Made by a program: the position numbers and the translations under genes
Assembly: GCF_001540865.1 (NCBI RefSeq)
Contig: NC_033623.1
Location: forward strand, 11,679,286-11,743,285
DNA: 64,000 bases
DNA from: Ananas comosus
Lineage: Eukaryota > Streptophyta > Magnoliopsida > Poales > Bromeliaceae
Direction of reading: 5' to 3'
Shown here: positions 40,903 through 53,400 of the stretch, in pieces
Position numbering within the stretch: position 1 is the stretch's first letter
How the letters are laid out: each line of letters starts with the position of its first letter
Notes under the pieces: model-generated
Seen by the model: only the letters and a program-made list of their open reading frames with translations
Told to the model about the DNA's origin: nothing
Databases searched by the model: none

Positions 40903-43900
40903 TTAACTTCGTATATGAACAGTGACAGAACTCGATGATTTTCTAGCACCATTTAGCTCATCCCAGTAGCTGTTTTGGGTGCTTGTGGCTCTTTCTTTGT
41001 GCAGATACTCCAGAAATTCCATTACCACAGGGTCAGTCCAAGGAGCGCCAAATGGAGCTTCATCACCTGCTACCCACCCAAGATGCCCACCTTGTGGAGT
41101 AACTATAAGGAGACAGTTTGGATTCTCCTAGAATAGAAGGGGAGAAGATTAGTTTGTTAATTTCACGCTAAGTTAGATATATGAACACTGTAAATAATTT
41201 GTAACAGACATAAATTCATAGTAAAGGAATGATATGACAAAATAAGCAGAAAGGGACAGTAAAAGTTGTATATAAGTAAGCAATTATGAACGGATGTGTG
41301 TGACATAAACAAGCTAAAGGCCTTAGCATAGAATCCAGTTTATGTGTACATGAGTTAATAAGTGAGCAGGAAAAATAGTCTCTATACCAAAAGAAAATAC
41401 CTTGATTTCTTCACGAGGAATTCCCCTTGATGGTGCAATTGGATCAGTAGCAGCCTGAATAGTGTAAGAACAGAAAATATAGCAATCATGCCAAAATTAA
41501 GGAACTTCTCCAAATGCGAGTAGTAATGTTTTAAACTTGTAATAGTCTCTATCAATATTTTAATACTTCTCCAAATGTAAGGTAGTGAAGCAGTGTTTGG
41601 AGTTTTCAAAATAACCTGTATGCACAATAAAGGTGTTCTAACATGCTCGATGGAACTTGAACTGCTTGAGTTTGAGTAATACTCATCCACCGACCTAAAA
41701 CCAAATGAAACTGCAGATACGCAAGTTTTCATTAGTGGAAATAACTGGACAAATTAAAATGAAAGAACAAAACAGTAGTGATTTTATATTCACCACGTGT
41801 TAACCCTTCGTCAAAATCTCTGACAGATTTGGCACTCGCTGCCATCGGTATATTGTATTCACCTTCAAGACCTTCAAACAGAAGTGCATGTCTGAAGATT
41901 CACAGAAATGGAATTTAACTATATATTAACTGCCGGGCTTCTCTAACCATCATTCCAAGATCAAAGAAAAAGAGGCAAAATATGGTTTACTTTTTAAATA
42001 TATTTCGCAGAGCTCTAGCAAGAGCTCTATCATATATATTATTGAAGCCTTTATGGAAGTCTTCATCTGCAATTACCAAATTGAAGGGGTTACATAAGGA
42101 CACTGCTCCAGAAAGAGGACAGCTATGAGATTCCTGCAAACAGAGAAATTAGGTGAAACATCTACAAGAAAATAATAGCATAAAAATGAGTCCTTGTAGC
42201 AAGAAAGAAGGAAGATAAGATTAAGGGAATATAATATTAGCAGGATATTGCAGAAACACAACTAGCGTGGTTATGACAACCGTGCATCCTTTTACTTTAA
42301 ATGCCCCAAGCTTCAGCAGAAGGCCTAAAGCTCATGAAGTCAATCTCAATCTCAAGCTCGCCCCATCCATTTACGTGTTAATTTCTCATGGTGCTGATGA
42401 TGGTCTTGCTTAGTGGTCTAGTTTATATCCATCAATCATACATCTCCCCATATTATTACTTCCTAGCAATTTATTTTCTGATCAGCAGTTAATTAGTCAC
42501 TTTTTAATTTAGTGTACTAAACGTGATAAGAATGCTCTTTCTTCATAAAGTAGATAAGATAAGAACAATTAAGACAACTGCAGAAACAAGCTTGAAAAGC
42601 ATATAACAAGACAAAGCAACATATATTTCACACATCATATTCACCACTGAAAACATAAAAGATTAAAACTCACCTGACCAAGGTAGCGAACAAGAATATT
42701 TGCTCCAAGGGACCAGCCAACAGCATATATATTTGATTTTGGATAACGCTTTGCTACATGATCAACAATTTGTGAAAGATCTTTCGTGAAAGAAGCTGAA
42801 TAGAACTGCATATAACCAGAGAAATTCCGATCACAAATTTTAACCCCTTGCCTTTAGGTGACTGACTGTACCCGTAAAGACAGTCTATTCAGCCTAAACA
42901 ATCGAATATATGTTTCGTGCTTCCAACCAATAGATGAGACCAAAGCTTACAACATTTTTACCAGTGAGTTACTTTCAAGGTGTTAATAACTTGAATGCTG
43001 ATCTTACATGCAAAGTATAAAATGAATAAATAAAGAACAGGTTCCAAAGTGAGCTTACTTTCAAAGTGTCAATAACTTGAATGCTGATCTTACATGCAAA
43101 GTATAAAATGAATAAATAAAGAATAGGCTCCAAAGTGCTCATGTTGATGATCGTGCTTACAGGAACCTTCACCGTGGCAAACAAAATCAGAATTTCGAAA
43201 CATTTTAAGTCTGACATGGAACGTTTTGCCATGCACACAAGGTATTAGAGAGCATAAAAGTTAAAGGCGTAGAAGAAACACAAGAACACTAGTGCTTTGT
43301 CTATTCTTTTTAAAAATTAAGTGCAAAAGCAAAGGTGGTACATTTTTCAAAGTCATATTGCCAATACCTGTGGGGTTGTCACAGGACTATCGGCACAACC
43401 GCGGCTGTTGAATACCACGACGCGCCATCCTTTATTTCTAGCTCGTACAAGCATATGCCTCACATATGTATCATCACTCCCTCCTGTTAGACCAGGCTGC
43501 AAATAACAACAACAGTTGCCACGATCAGCACAACAAGCGTTATGCGACTGTGCATAGACTACGTAGAATGGCAGAAGAACGAAATTGACATAAGCAGCAA
43601 AATTTCAGTGAAAAAGCGCAATACAGGAAGGACGAATGGAATGGAAATGACAGGCAATACTCAATGACTATTGCTCTGATTCATGGTCACCCAAAACATC
43701 GATCTAACCGAAAACAGTTAAGAAATAGTCTTAACACTCTGTTCACATGCATAATGAACCGTGGACCTCACAGAACAAAGAGAAATATACTACGGAAACA
43801 TTCGTAACACTCATCACACAGTACTAGAAGGATCTAGCCGTTGCATCAAATCAAAACTGAGGTGAGAATTTAAAAGAAGGATCAGAAACGGGACCTGACC

Positions 43901-44292
43901 AGGAGAATGAGCACGGGGGAATCGAAGGGGAGCCGGCGATCGTCGCCGGAGACCCAATCGAGGGCGACGGCGCCGTCGTCGCTCGTCCTGAGGCACTCGC
44001 GGCGGAGGGCGACGTCGGGGGCGGAGCGGAAGAACGCGGCGAAGATCGTCTCCACATGGCGATTCCACGCTATGAGGGGGAAGGGTTTGTAGGGCTTCTT
44101 CAAGCTCGCGAAGCTGGAGAGGAGGGCGCGGCGCGCGCCCACGATCTCGAGGTTCGAGAGAGAGGGTTCCTGGGGATCGTCTCCATTGTGTTTGGGCGAC
44201 GAGGAGGAGAAGGAGCGAGCCATGGCGGGGACGAAGGAGCGGAGAGGAGGAAAGGAGCGGGACGGAGAGAAGGAGAAGGGAGAGGCCGCCAT
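40903..44292 (-). CDS. EMB8: EMB8-like alpha/beta hydrolase, probably plastid-targeted
   Basis: Eight exons on the minus strand: 43900-44292, 43368-43496, 42674-42805, 41991-42133, 41794-41891, 41616-41710, 41401-41454 and 40903-41127, giving 422 residues with consistent phases. Family motifs run in order: PFPLIAWNRHVETIFAAFFR, RRECLRTSDDG, PGLTGGSDDTYVRHM, VVFNSRGCADSPVTTPQ, the nucleophile elbow GWSLGAN (Ser206), NPFNLVIADEDF, the acid in ATDPIAP (Asp334) and the histidine in GGHLGW (His363). The catalytic triad is therefore complete. The first 50 residues (MAASPFSFSPSRSFPP, Ser/Arg-rich) look like a chloroplast transit peptide. An in-frame ATG at 44445 exists, but MAAS at 44292 gives a better transit peptide. 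The family (conifer EMBRYOGENESIS-ASSOCIATED 8 and Arabidopsis relatives) has no settled substrate; a lipid or ester is likely. Confidence 0.92.
42970..43141. repeat. 86-base tandem duplication in an EMB8-like intron
   Basis: The unit starting TACTTTCAAGGTGTTAATAA at 42970 repeats at 43056 with a few changes. It lies in intron 2 and does not touch splice sites. Confidence 0.85.
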
Positions 44293-44687
44293 TAATGGAG
44301 GTGGGAGGATTGGGTGTTGAGCGTGGGGGAGAGAGGATTTGGGACGGAATCGGGCAAGCCAATGGGGTGCGCGGTCGATGCTTTTGGCACGTGAGAGAGG
44401 ACACGCGAGACTTAGTGGAAGTATTTGGTGGATTCGGTCCACCACGTCATCCGCGGGCCGGCCCAGATTAGTGAAAAATGAAGTGATACACGCGCGGTAT
44501 TGATCAATGTAATTTGTTCAACTGATTTCACTCATTTTGTTGGATATAGTTATAAATACAGTATAGATTGTATAGTTAATAATATTTACAGTTAAAAATA
44601 TATTAATTATAATTATATATTATTTATTCGGTTATATATAAGTGTAACTACTATAATTAAATTTGTTCTGTTTGATAATATGAAGTA

Positions 44688-45620
44688 GGGTTATTTACAT
44701 ACACGTCCCTGCAAACATAGTAAATAGCAGAAATATTCCTGTAAAACAGAAACTCCATAAGTTATTCCTGCAAAAGTCTAAAGTTATGCAGATATGTCCC
44801 TGCCGTTAAAGACTGTTAGAAAATTTTCGTTAACCATAGTTAATTATAATGTGAATTTACGGTTCTACCCTTCTTCTTCTTCCTCTTCTTCTTCCCTCTT
44901 TTTCGTCGCCGGCGAGGGCGGCGGCGGTAGCGCCGGCGGCGGCGGTAGCGCCGGCGGCGACGATGGCGGTGACGGCGAACCCTCTCTTTTTCTTTTCCGC
45001 CTTCTTCCTCTCCCTCTTCCCTTTTCTCCCTTCTTCTTCCTCTCCCTCTTCCTCTTCCCTCTTCTTTATCGCCCGCGAGAGAGAAGATGCGACGGCGGCG
45101 GCAAACCCTCTCCCTCTCCCTCTTCTTCTTCCTCTCCCTCTTTCTTTTCCTCTTCCTCTTCCTCTTTCTCTTCCCTCTTCTTCGTCGCCGGCGAGGGAGG
45201 AGATGCGACGGCGGCACGCGGCGACGAACCCTTTCCCTCTTCATCTTTCTCTTCCCTCTTCCTCTCCTTCTTCCTCTTTCCTTTTTTTCTTCCTCTCATT
45301 CTTTCTCTTCCCTCTTCTTCGTCGTCGGCGAGCTCGACCCGCGTCGTCGCCGCCATCCTCTCCGGCGGCCCGAAGAGGAAGAGGAAGAGGAAGAGAAAGA
45401 GAAGGGAAAGATGATACTATTGGAGGGATATATTTGTGAGGGCAAAATGGTTATTTCATAAGAAAATTATTAAAAAATAAATAGTTCTCTAACAGATGTT
45501 AATCAGAGGGACATATCTCCATAAATTAGGACTTTTGCAGGGACAACTTATGGAGTTTCCGTTTTGCAGGAATATTTCCGTAATTTACTATGTTTGTAGG
45601 AACGTGTATGCAAATAACCC
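44688..45620. mobile_element. Mutator-like element with GC-rich interior (Pack-MULE-like)
   Basis: Long terminal inverted repeats of about 140 bases: left GGGTTATTTACATACACG, right inverse GGGTTATTTGCATACACG, with similarity continuing through AACTCCATAAGTT. Flanks TATGAAGTA and GAAGAAGTA agree at 7 of 9 bases, close to a Mutator 9-base duplication. The interior (44865-45415) is far richer in G+C than the spacer. It consists of about four units of CTTCTTCGTCGCCGGCGAGG-like sequence plus CT-rich filler. Such GC-rich cargo is typical of Pack-MULEs, but no source gene is recognised and the open frames here are low complexity. Confidence 0.75.
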
Positions 45621-45629
45621 GAAGAAGTA

Positions 45630-46370
45630 AGTAGTATTCTATCATTTCTAATATAGTGGTAAAATTATTTTTATTGGACATAAAATAACTATTAATTCTG
45701 TAAGGTAAAAATGAAAGAAATCTTACAAAGGTACTTTTGGTTCTTAATTTGGAAAATATTTCAAAAAAAAAAAGTTTTTTAAGCTGAATAAGTATTTTTC
45801 ATATTTCATAAAAAAACATTATTTTATGTTTTGAATTTTTTATTCAAAATAAAAATTATATTTCCATTGAGAACTCTTATTCTGAAAAATAAATTATCAC
45901 ACTTTTTTTAAAAAAACAAAACACCTCCAAGGACATTGTAGAGAAAAGTCTTTTGTATGGATGTTAACCGACGTGGAAGTACGAAATAAGGTTTTTGCGC
46001 GTGCACTCCTAACTAGTGTTCTTTTGTAAAGTTCTTTTCTAAATTTCAAATTCTATTAGTAAATTCTAAAATTTTAAAGATATTTTAAAAAATTTTAAAA
46101 AATTAATTAGAATATTTTGGCCGATCAGAGATATACGGGATATTTTTAAATTTTGAAGAATTAAAAATTATCCCAAAATATAATTAAATACCATTTTAAT
46201 AGAAAAATTATAACATTATGTTTGGCCGAATTCTTTATTATTTTGTACGACACAATCCATACAAATATATATTTATATAAATATATAATCTGATGGTTTT
46301 TTAGCGCTTACGTGTCGGGCTCTCCTTAATTTCACCCCTCCGTCTCTCTCTTTTCTAACTATATCTTTGT
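45630..46370. other. AT-rich spacer, no gene seen
   Basis: No reading frame, RNA gene or transposon terminus recognised. Confidence 0.5.
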
Positions 46371-46603
46371 CTTTTCACCTCTTCAAGAAGCTTTTTCACT
46401 TTCCAATATGTAATAATTATTCTCACATTTCCAAGAGGTTTTTTCATCTTTCCAAATATAATAATTCATCTCTCATTCCCAATGAGCCTTTTCACTTTCC
46501 CAAGAGATTTCTTTATCTTCCCAAGATGTAATAATTCTTATCACTTTCTCAATAGGCCTTTTCACCTTTCTAAAGGTAATATTTCTTCTCACCTTTCCAA
46601 TAA
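46370..46603. repeat. Degenerate TTTTCACCTTTCC / TAATAATT tandem array
   Basis: Variants of TTTTCACTTTCCCAAG and TAATAATTCTTATCAC alternate several times at roughly 40-80 base spacing. The array resumes at 47909 (CCTTTTTACCTTCCCAAG, then TAATAATT) after the transposon. Confidence 0.7.
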
Positions 46604-47905
46604 GGGCCTGTTTGGATACACAGTAAAATATCTTCACGGAATTTATAAACTGTGGTTTCGGTCTAGATAAAATAGAGAATCTTGCAACTCTAAAAAATTC
46701 CACGGATTCAATTTTTAAACTGTATTGGTAGATTGTACATTTCACAGAATTTTTCTAAAATTTTAGATTAAAAGATTAAATTTAAAATTTCAAAAATATT
46801 TAAATTTAAAATTTCATATGTGAAAGTGTGAATTTTGAATTTGAATTTTTAAAGTTTTAAATGTCAGAATTTGATTACAGTTTATAATTTAAAGATTAAA
46901 TTAAATTTTTTTAATGTTTTAAATTTTTAAGTTTAATTTTAAAATAAAAATTTAATATTATATTTTGAATTTGAAATTTAGAAATTTTAAATTTAAAATA
47001 AATTTAAATTTAAAGTTTAGTTAAAAATAAATTAAAATTTAAAGTTAAATTGAAATTTGAACTATGAGATCTTTGAGATTTGAATTAAATTTTAAAATTT
47101 GAAATTTGAATTTAATTTTAAATTTATAATTTAAAGTTAAATTTAAAATTTAAAGTTTTGAAATTTAAAATTAAAATTTAATTAATTAATTTAATTATAT
47201 TTGAAATTTTTATTTAAATAGAAATTTAAATTTTAAAATTTAAAAAAATTAATTTAAAATTTTAAAGTTAAAATTTGAAATTTGAAATTTAATTTGCAAT
47301 TTGAAATTGAAATTTAATTTGAATTGAAATTGGAATTTAAATTTGAATATTTGAAATTTGAATTTAATTTGAATTTGAATATTGAATTTAATATTGATTT
47401 CGAATTTGAAATTTCAATTTTGAAATTTGAAATTAAATAGTTGAAATTTAATTTGAATTTAGACATTTGAAATTTGAAATTTTGAAATTTGAAATTTGTA
47501 AAATTTAAATTTGAATTTAAATTAAATTTAATTTAAAATTTAAATTTAAATTTTAAATTTTAAAATTTAAAATTTAAAATGTGATATTTCAAATTTCAAA
47601 TTTTAAATTTTAAATTTTAAATCTATGTTGAAATTTAAAATCTATGTTGAAATTTAAAATTTTATGTTAAAATTTAAAAGTTAGAACTTGATGCATTTTT
47701 TTGAATAAGGGAGCTCAAGAATGGTAGAATTTTTTTCCTTTGGTTAGAGTGGATTATACTTTTACTCCATTTTTTGGAGTATAGTTTAACTATACTCCAA
47801 AAATTATGTTACTTTTTTTCCTCCCAAACGCTTCATAGGATATTTTTCCTACCGCCGTAGCATAGTTTAACTATGCTATGTTTTCAGGAGTATCCAAACG
47901 GGGCC
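46604..47905. mobile_element. Harbinger-type element (1.3 kb) with AAATTT interior
   Basis: Left end GGGCCTGTTTGGATAC; right end inverse GGCCCCGTTTGGATAC. TAA flanks both sides (46601-46603 and 47906-47908), the 3-base duplication of PIF/Harbinger elements. About 950 bases of the interior are almost only AAATTT-like runs; no transposase. Confidence 0.8.
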
Positions 47906-47999
47906 TAAGCCTTTTTACCTTCCCAAGAAATAATAATTTTTCTCTTTGTATAACTCTCTCTTATGCAATGACATTCTACATTTTCTTATATGCAATAAT

Positions 48000-50435
48000 T
48001 CTATACCACACACAATAATTACTGAGTTTTTAGAGTTTGGAGAAAGCCATTTCAAAAGCTTTGCTGAAGTTCTCCTCCTCATTCTCCTTAAGTTAGTTGC
48101 CGTGCTCCTTTAAGTTCCGATCGATTTAAAGTGTTGGTCATGGCTAGCCCAATCTACAACCACAACACTGCGATTCTATCCTACGGTCGATTTATTTTTT
48201 AAAAAATTAATATCTTTCCACATATTTCACTTGGTTTTTTTTTTCAGTTCATGACAAAATGTTCAACAAAAATGCTTCAGAATATTATCCATTTTTTTTT
48301 TATCTATATTTTTGATTCAAACAATTAATTATTTTTTAGATGTATAAATATCTAATTGTTAGTATATTTATTTTATATTGATTTGTATAAAAAAAGATTT
48401 ATGGAGGATAAGAGTTGAACTACCTCATACTTACCTTTGCATTTATTATCCAAATGTTGATGAAATGCAAATTTTTATTTAATTTAGAGATCCTTTCCGC
48501 TATAATATTTAACTACCATGTAATTGATTATTAATGTGTAGTTTATAAAAAAATTTCAATAAAATATAGTTATTTAATTTTATAGCGATTTTTTTTTTTA
48601 GTGTAAACTTTTAATATTGAATTGATAAATGTTATGATATTGAGGAGAAAAATATTAATATTTTTTTTCTAAATGGAACATGCATTAAATTTTTAATTTT
48701 TAATTTTTAATTTTTAATTTTTTAATTTTTTAATATTATAATTATTACTTAATTAAAATCTTTATTTTTAATCCGCAAGGAAGGCGCGGTTTCTACTACT
48801 TAAAGTAAAATTATTGTGAGACATATTTTTTATATGTCATATAACTGCTATACAAATGTTTTCTTTCTTCATTTAGGTCATTTTAAATATAATTCGAGTT
48901 TAATATGTTGGAGATTAAAGTGGCTAATGAATCAAACGCGAAGTAAGTGTGAACGCTAATTTTAAGCTCAGCATGCCGAAGGGTATTAGAGGTTGCGTCA
49001 TCTTCCCCCGCCTCGAGCTTATGATAAGTTGGAAAAGCATAGCTATGACTTGATTCGCACTTGAATGATTGAAGCGTCACATTCGGAGCTTGTTGATCCC
49101 CAGTCAACTTGTGTTTTACTAAAAGCGAAGATCTAGCTTCATTTAATTATCTATAATTTATTTTTGCAAAACTCAGAAAAGTTAAATACATCAAATCTAA
49201 TTCTAATTTAGTGTTGGTTTAGTAACTTAGGGTTTTGGGTTTAAAAAGTTTTATTATAAATAGAATCCTAAAATTATAACTCCCATTTAAAATTTTTTAA
49301 TCGTTATAAATTTACAAAAATTTAAATTGCCTTTTTGCATTTTCGTTTTGAACCAAAAAATTCAAAATTGTAGAAATAGATATAATGTGGCAATGTATAT
49401 AATATTATATATAAATAATATATATATATATATATATAAATTTGTATAAAAATATATAAATATAATAAAGTATATGTGATTTCTGAACTCACTGTTGAGC
49501 TCTTAATATCGAATGGATCTTAAACTCTAATTTGTATTTTGGCGTGAAAAAATAGAGAATACCCGAGCTGAAAAATTCTAGAATCAATGTTCTGAACTCT
49601 ATTTAACGAACGATTTGATTTTGAGCCCATTTTAAGTCGAATATAAATTAATTTGCGAACATTGAGCTAGATTGCCGGCCATAGTTCCAAGCCCAACCTT
49701 GAGACCTTTTACCTGAACTAGAACAAGTTTGGGTTACATGCCTTACATAGCTCTGGTCAAGTTGAAAGGCTTGTTAATACATAACTAATTTACATAAATT
49801 TATGTAAAAAATATTTTTCACTGCTGTTTACTTGATATGAAGTTAATTTTGAAACTATAGTTATTCTCTTTTTTTAAACTTATTTTATAAAAAAATTTCA
49901 CATCTGCACGGAAGAAGATGAAAAAGGTTATAGCAGTTAACTTTTTATGCCTCTTTCATAATCAACTTTGTGATCACTAATTGAATATGAAATCAATTAT
50001 GATAATTTAAAAAAATAAAATTAGATATAAATTTTATTTATATATTTATTATTATGGATATGAATCTAAAACAATTTGGGCCCTCGGCTTCGTGGAAACA
50101 AACAATATCTCCGTACCGAAATAAATTAAGAAGCAACGCCAAACACTCACGGCGCTGGGAAGCTGGAAACGTTTCCGCCACTCGTTTAGATCATCGCCGA
50201 ATCCTGCGTGTCTGAGCAGCGAATACGAGCGCAGGATAACTTCCCACACTCGAACACACCAGAACCCGACCAACGCTGTCAGCACAATTTTTAACTCTCC
50301 TACCCTCCCCTCTCTGCCCTGCTGCTCAGCTATCATCTCTCCCCCATCTCTTCTTCCTCTCAGACAGACATATTTCCTTATCCCGACATATCCAAATACA
50401 CCGAACGGCTATTTAGGGTTTGGTCTAAGCCAAGA
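48000..50435. other. Intergenic sequence upstream of FTSH
   Basis: AT-rich to about 50050, with (TA)n at 49420-49437. A short frame on the minus strand at 48883-49107 has no recognised family. From about 50080 the sequence is the promoter and leader of the FtsH gene. Confidence 0.5.
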
Positions 50436-53400
50436 ATGACCGCGGCGGTGGAATCCCTCCAATCCCTCACCCCGCGCGACATCCCCGCCCACCATTCCCG
50501 CTCCCTCTCCGACTCTTCTTCTTCTCCTTCCAAGAAGAAGCAGTCGATCCTCTTCCCCTTCCGCTTCTCCGCGAAGCCGCACTCTTTCTCCTCCTCCTCC
50601 TCCTCCTCCTCCTCCTCGCTCCCCTTCCGCCGAAACCCTAGCCGCCCCCGATTCAGTTCGTGGGACGGCCCCATTTTGTTCAATCCGAAGTGGTCTCCTT
50701 CCACCGAGATCCGCGCGAAGGGCTCTCGCGAGCAGGGGAGCGAGAGCCCTCCTCCCGGGGATAACCCCACCGACGCCGCGTCGCCGAAGAGCGGCCAAGG
50801 GATCAACAAGCCCGCCGCGGCGTCGCCGAAGCCCCCGCCGTCGCCTTCCTCGCCTTCCCCGTCGGCTCCGCCGCGCCGCGATAATCGCCTGAAGGGCGGG
50901 TTGTGGCGCCGCGGCGGCGGCGGGGGCGGCGGCGGGCGATGGCAGTGGCACCCGATAATTCCGGCGCAGGAGATGGGCGTCCTTCTTCTGCAGCTCGGGA
51001 TCGTCATCTTCACCGTGCGGATGCTCCGCCCCGGGGTTCCGCTCCCTGGGTCGGAGCCGAAGCCGCCGACTACGTATATAAGCGTGCCGTTCAGCGATTT
51101 CTTGAGCAAGGTTAACAGTGATCAGGTGCAGAAGGTGGAGGTGGACGGGGTGCATATAATGTTTCGGTTGAGGTCGGAGCCCGGAGCTTCGGAGGTGGAG
51201 GCGAGACGGCCGGAGCCGGAGGAGGAGGATTTGATTAGGAATGCCGCACCAACGAAGAGAATTGTGTATACTACGACTCGCCCGGCGGATATTAAGACGC
51301 CGTACGAGAAGATGATTGATAATCAGGTTGAGTTTGGATCGCCGGACAAGCGCTCCGGCGGTTTCATGAACTCCGCCTTGGTAAGACTTCTTGGTTCATA
51401 TGTGTTGTTGATTTATGCATTGTGCTCCAAGAATTTTGTGGAAATGGCATCTAGATTGTACATTCGACACACTGTTTTGTTACGTATGCCAAGCGCCGAA
51501 ATCTATTAGAAAGATTTCTGAGGTTCTATGAAGCTACTAAATGCGGGGAATTTCTTTTGTTATTTTAATTCATGTAACCTTGCATACACGTTTTTTTGAA
51601 AAAAAAAAAAAAATCTAGTTTTCAATGTTTGATATGATGTGAAGAGAATAGGAACTTTAATGAATAATACGGGAATTCCTCTTGGCCGAGCAGTTTCAGA
51701 TTAATGATCTTCTCTAATACTTTCTTTTTGTAGTTGCTTTAAAATTAGGAAAGTAATGTACCTCAACATGTTGGATTTTCTTTTATGTAATGATGAAAAC
51801 AATGCAGTATGATGCATGTTTATTTGGTATTAGTTTCACTTTTCTGTAGCAAATAATCCTGTGAGAAGTACTATCGACGGCAATAGCAATTACATACGGT
51901 AGGATGAATAAATCGCCATGCTAGTCTACTACTCTTGACACTAGTATCCCCCTTAAAACTAGAGTTCGTATGAAGGATTTTTGTCTCTATCCCTGGAGTG
52001 GAAATCCTTTAACCGAACATTGCATTAAAAAAAGAGAAGTTTGTTGTTTGGACAAAAAGCGAGAAATCTTTAGTTATTATATAGTTGATTTGCGTATAGT
52101 TGGAATTGATTGCGTATCTTGTCGTGCCTTATGCTGACCTAACTCATATTGGTCCAGACTCCAAAAACGTCGCATGAAAATAGTAAACGACATACGGAGA
52201 TTTTATGTTTGGGTACCTTTAATTAATGAGTATATCACATGGCTTGTCTTGATTGGCATACCTCCATGACAAAGTAGAACCACAGTGATGGTATAGTGCG
52301 TGTCAAACTGACACAATTATACTTTCGATATATGCGAGTTTGTGTTGATCCCGCAGTGGTACAATGTAATGCTGGCCTGTATGTTTTTAGTTCCTTTGGA
52401 GGCTTGACAATACCATCCATGCCTCTAATGGGATCATATGAATATTTTTATAAAGTTGAAAAGCACGCAAACATTTATGAATGATAGGAAATGCGGAATG
52501 TCCATATTACTGTAAATAGATTTAAAACGTGTAATAGAAATACTGAAATGGATTTTTGATGCCCAAACATATTAAATATTTAAATATTTGGATAGCATTT
52601 TGTAGCTGTATAAGGATTTTCATGTTGTATTGCCACTTCTGGAATTTCCTACACTGTATCTCACCTTTGGCTTATTTGTTTATAGATTGCCCTTTTTTAT
52701 ATTGCTTTACTTGCTGGGGTTCTGCAACGGTTCCCAATAAGTTTTTCTCAGGTTTGGACAGATCTGCTCCCCCTGTGTTCACTACTTAAGGTTGTACTTG
52801 CTCTCACAAATATGGTTTCTCAAAACTGTGGCATTTCTGCATTGCCAGAATACAGCAGGCCAGCTGAGGAACCGAAAGAGTTCGAGCTCTGGCGGAGCAA
52901 AGGTATTAGAGCAAGCTGATGTTGTCACGTTTGCTGATGTGGCCGGTGTAGACGAGGCTAAAGAAGAGTTGGAAGAAATTGTGGTATGTGAGATTATTGT
53001 ATTATACCAAATTCTTTATCTTTTTACCTTTGTTAACATTTTGATTGAGATCGGAGGACTAAAATGTCAACTAATTGTATCCCTTTTTCTCAGGAGTTCC
53101 TTAAGAATCCAGAAAAATATATCCGGCTTGGTGCTCGACCTCCTCGAGGAGTCTTGCTGGTGAGATCAGCAACAGATATCTAATATAACTTCATTACATT
53201 CCAACTTTGATAGCGACTGTATTCTTATTTGTTATGCAGGTGGGTCTTCCTGGGACAGGTAAAACACTTCTTGCAAAAGCTGTAGCTGGGGAAGCTGAAG
53301 TTCCCTTCATTAGTTGTTCAGCTAGTGAATTTGTAGAATTGTATGTGGGTATGGGTGCTTCTCGAGTACGAGATCTATTTGCAAGGGCAAAAAAGGAGGC

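Noticed and set aside
44794..45461. Overlapping Ser/Pro/Arg-rich open frames in five frames
   Set aside because: Low-complexity CT- and CGG-rich interior of the Mutator-like element; no frame has family motifs or splice support.
50378..51155. Two long minus-strand frames of about 245 codons
   Set aside because: Antisense shadows of the GC-rich first exon of FTSH.
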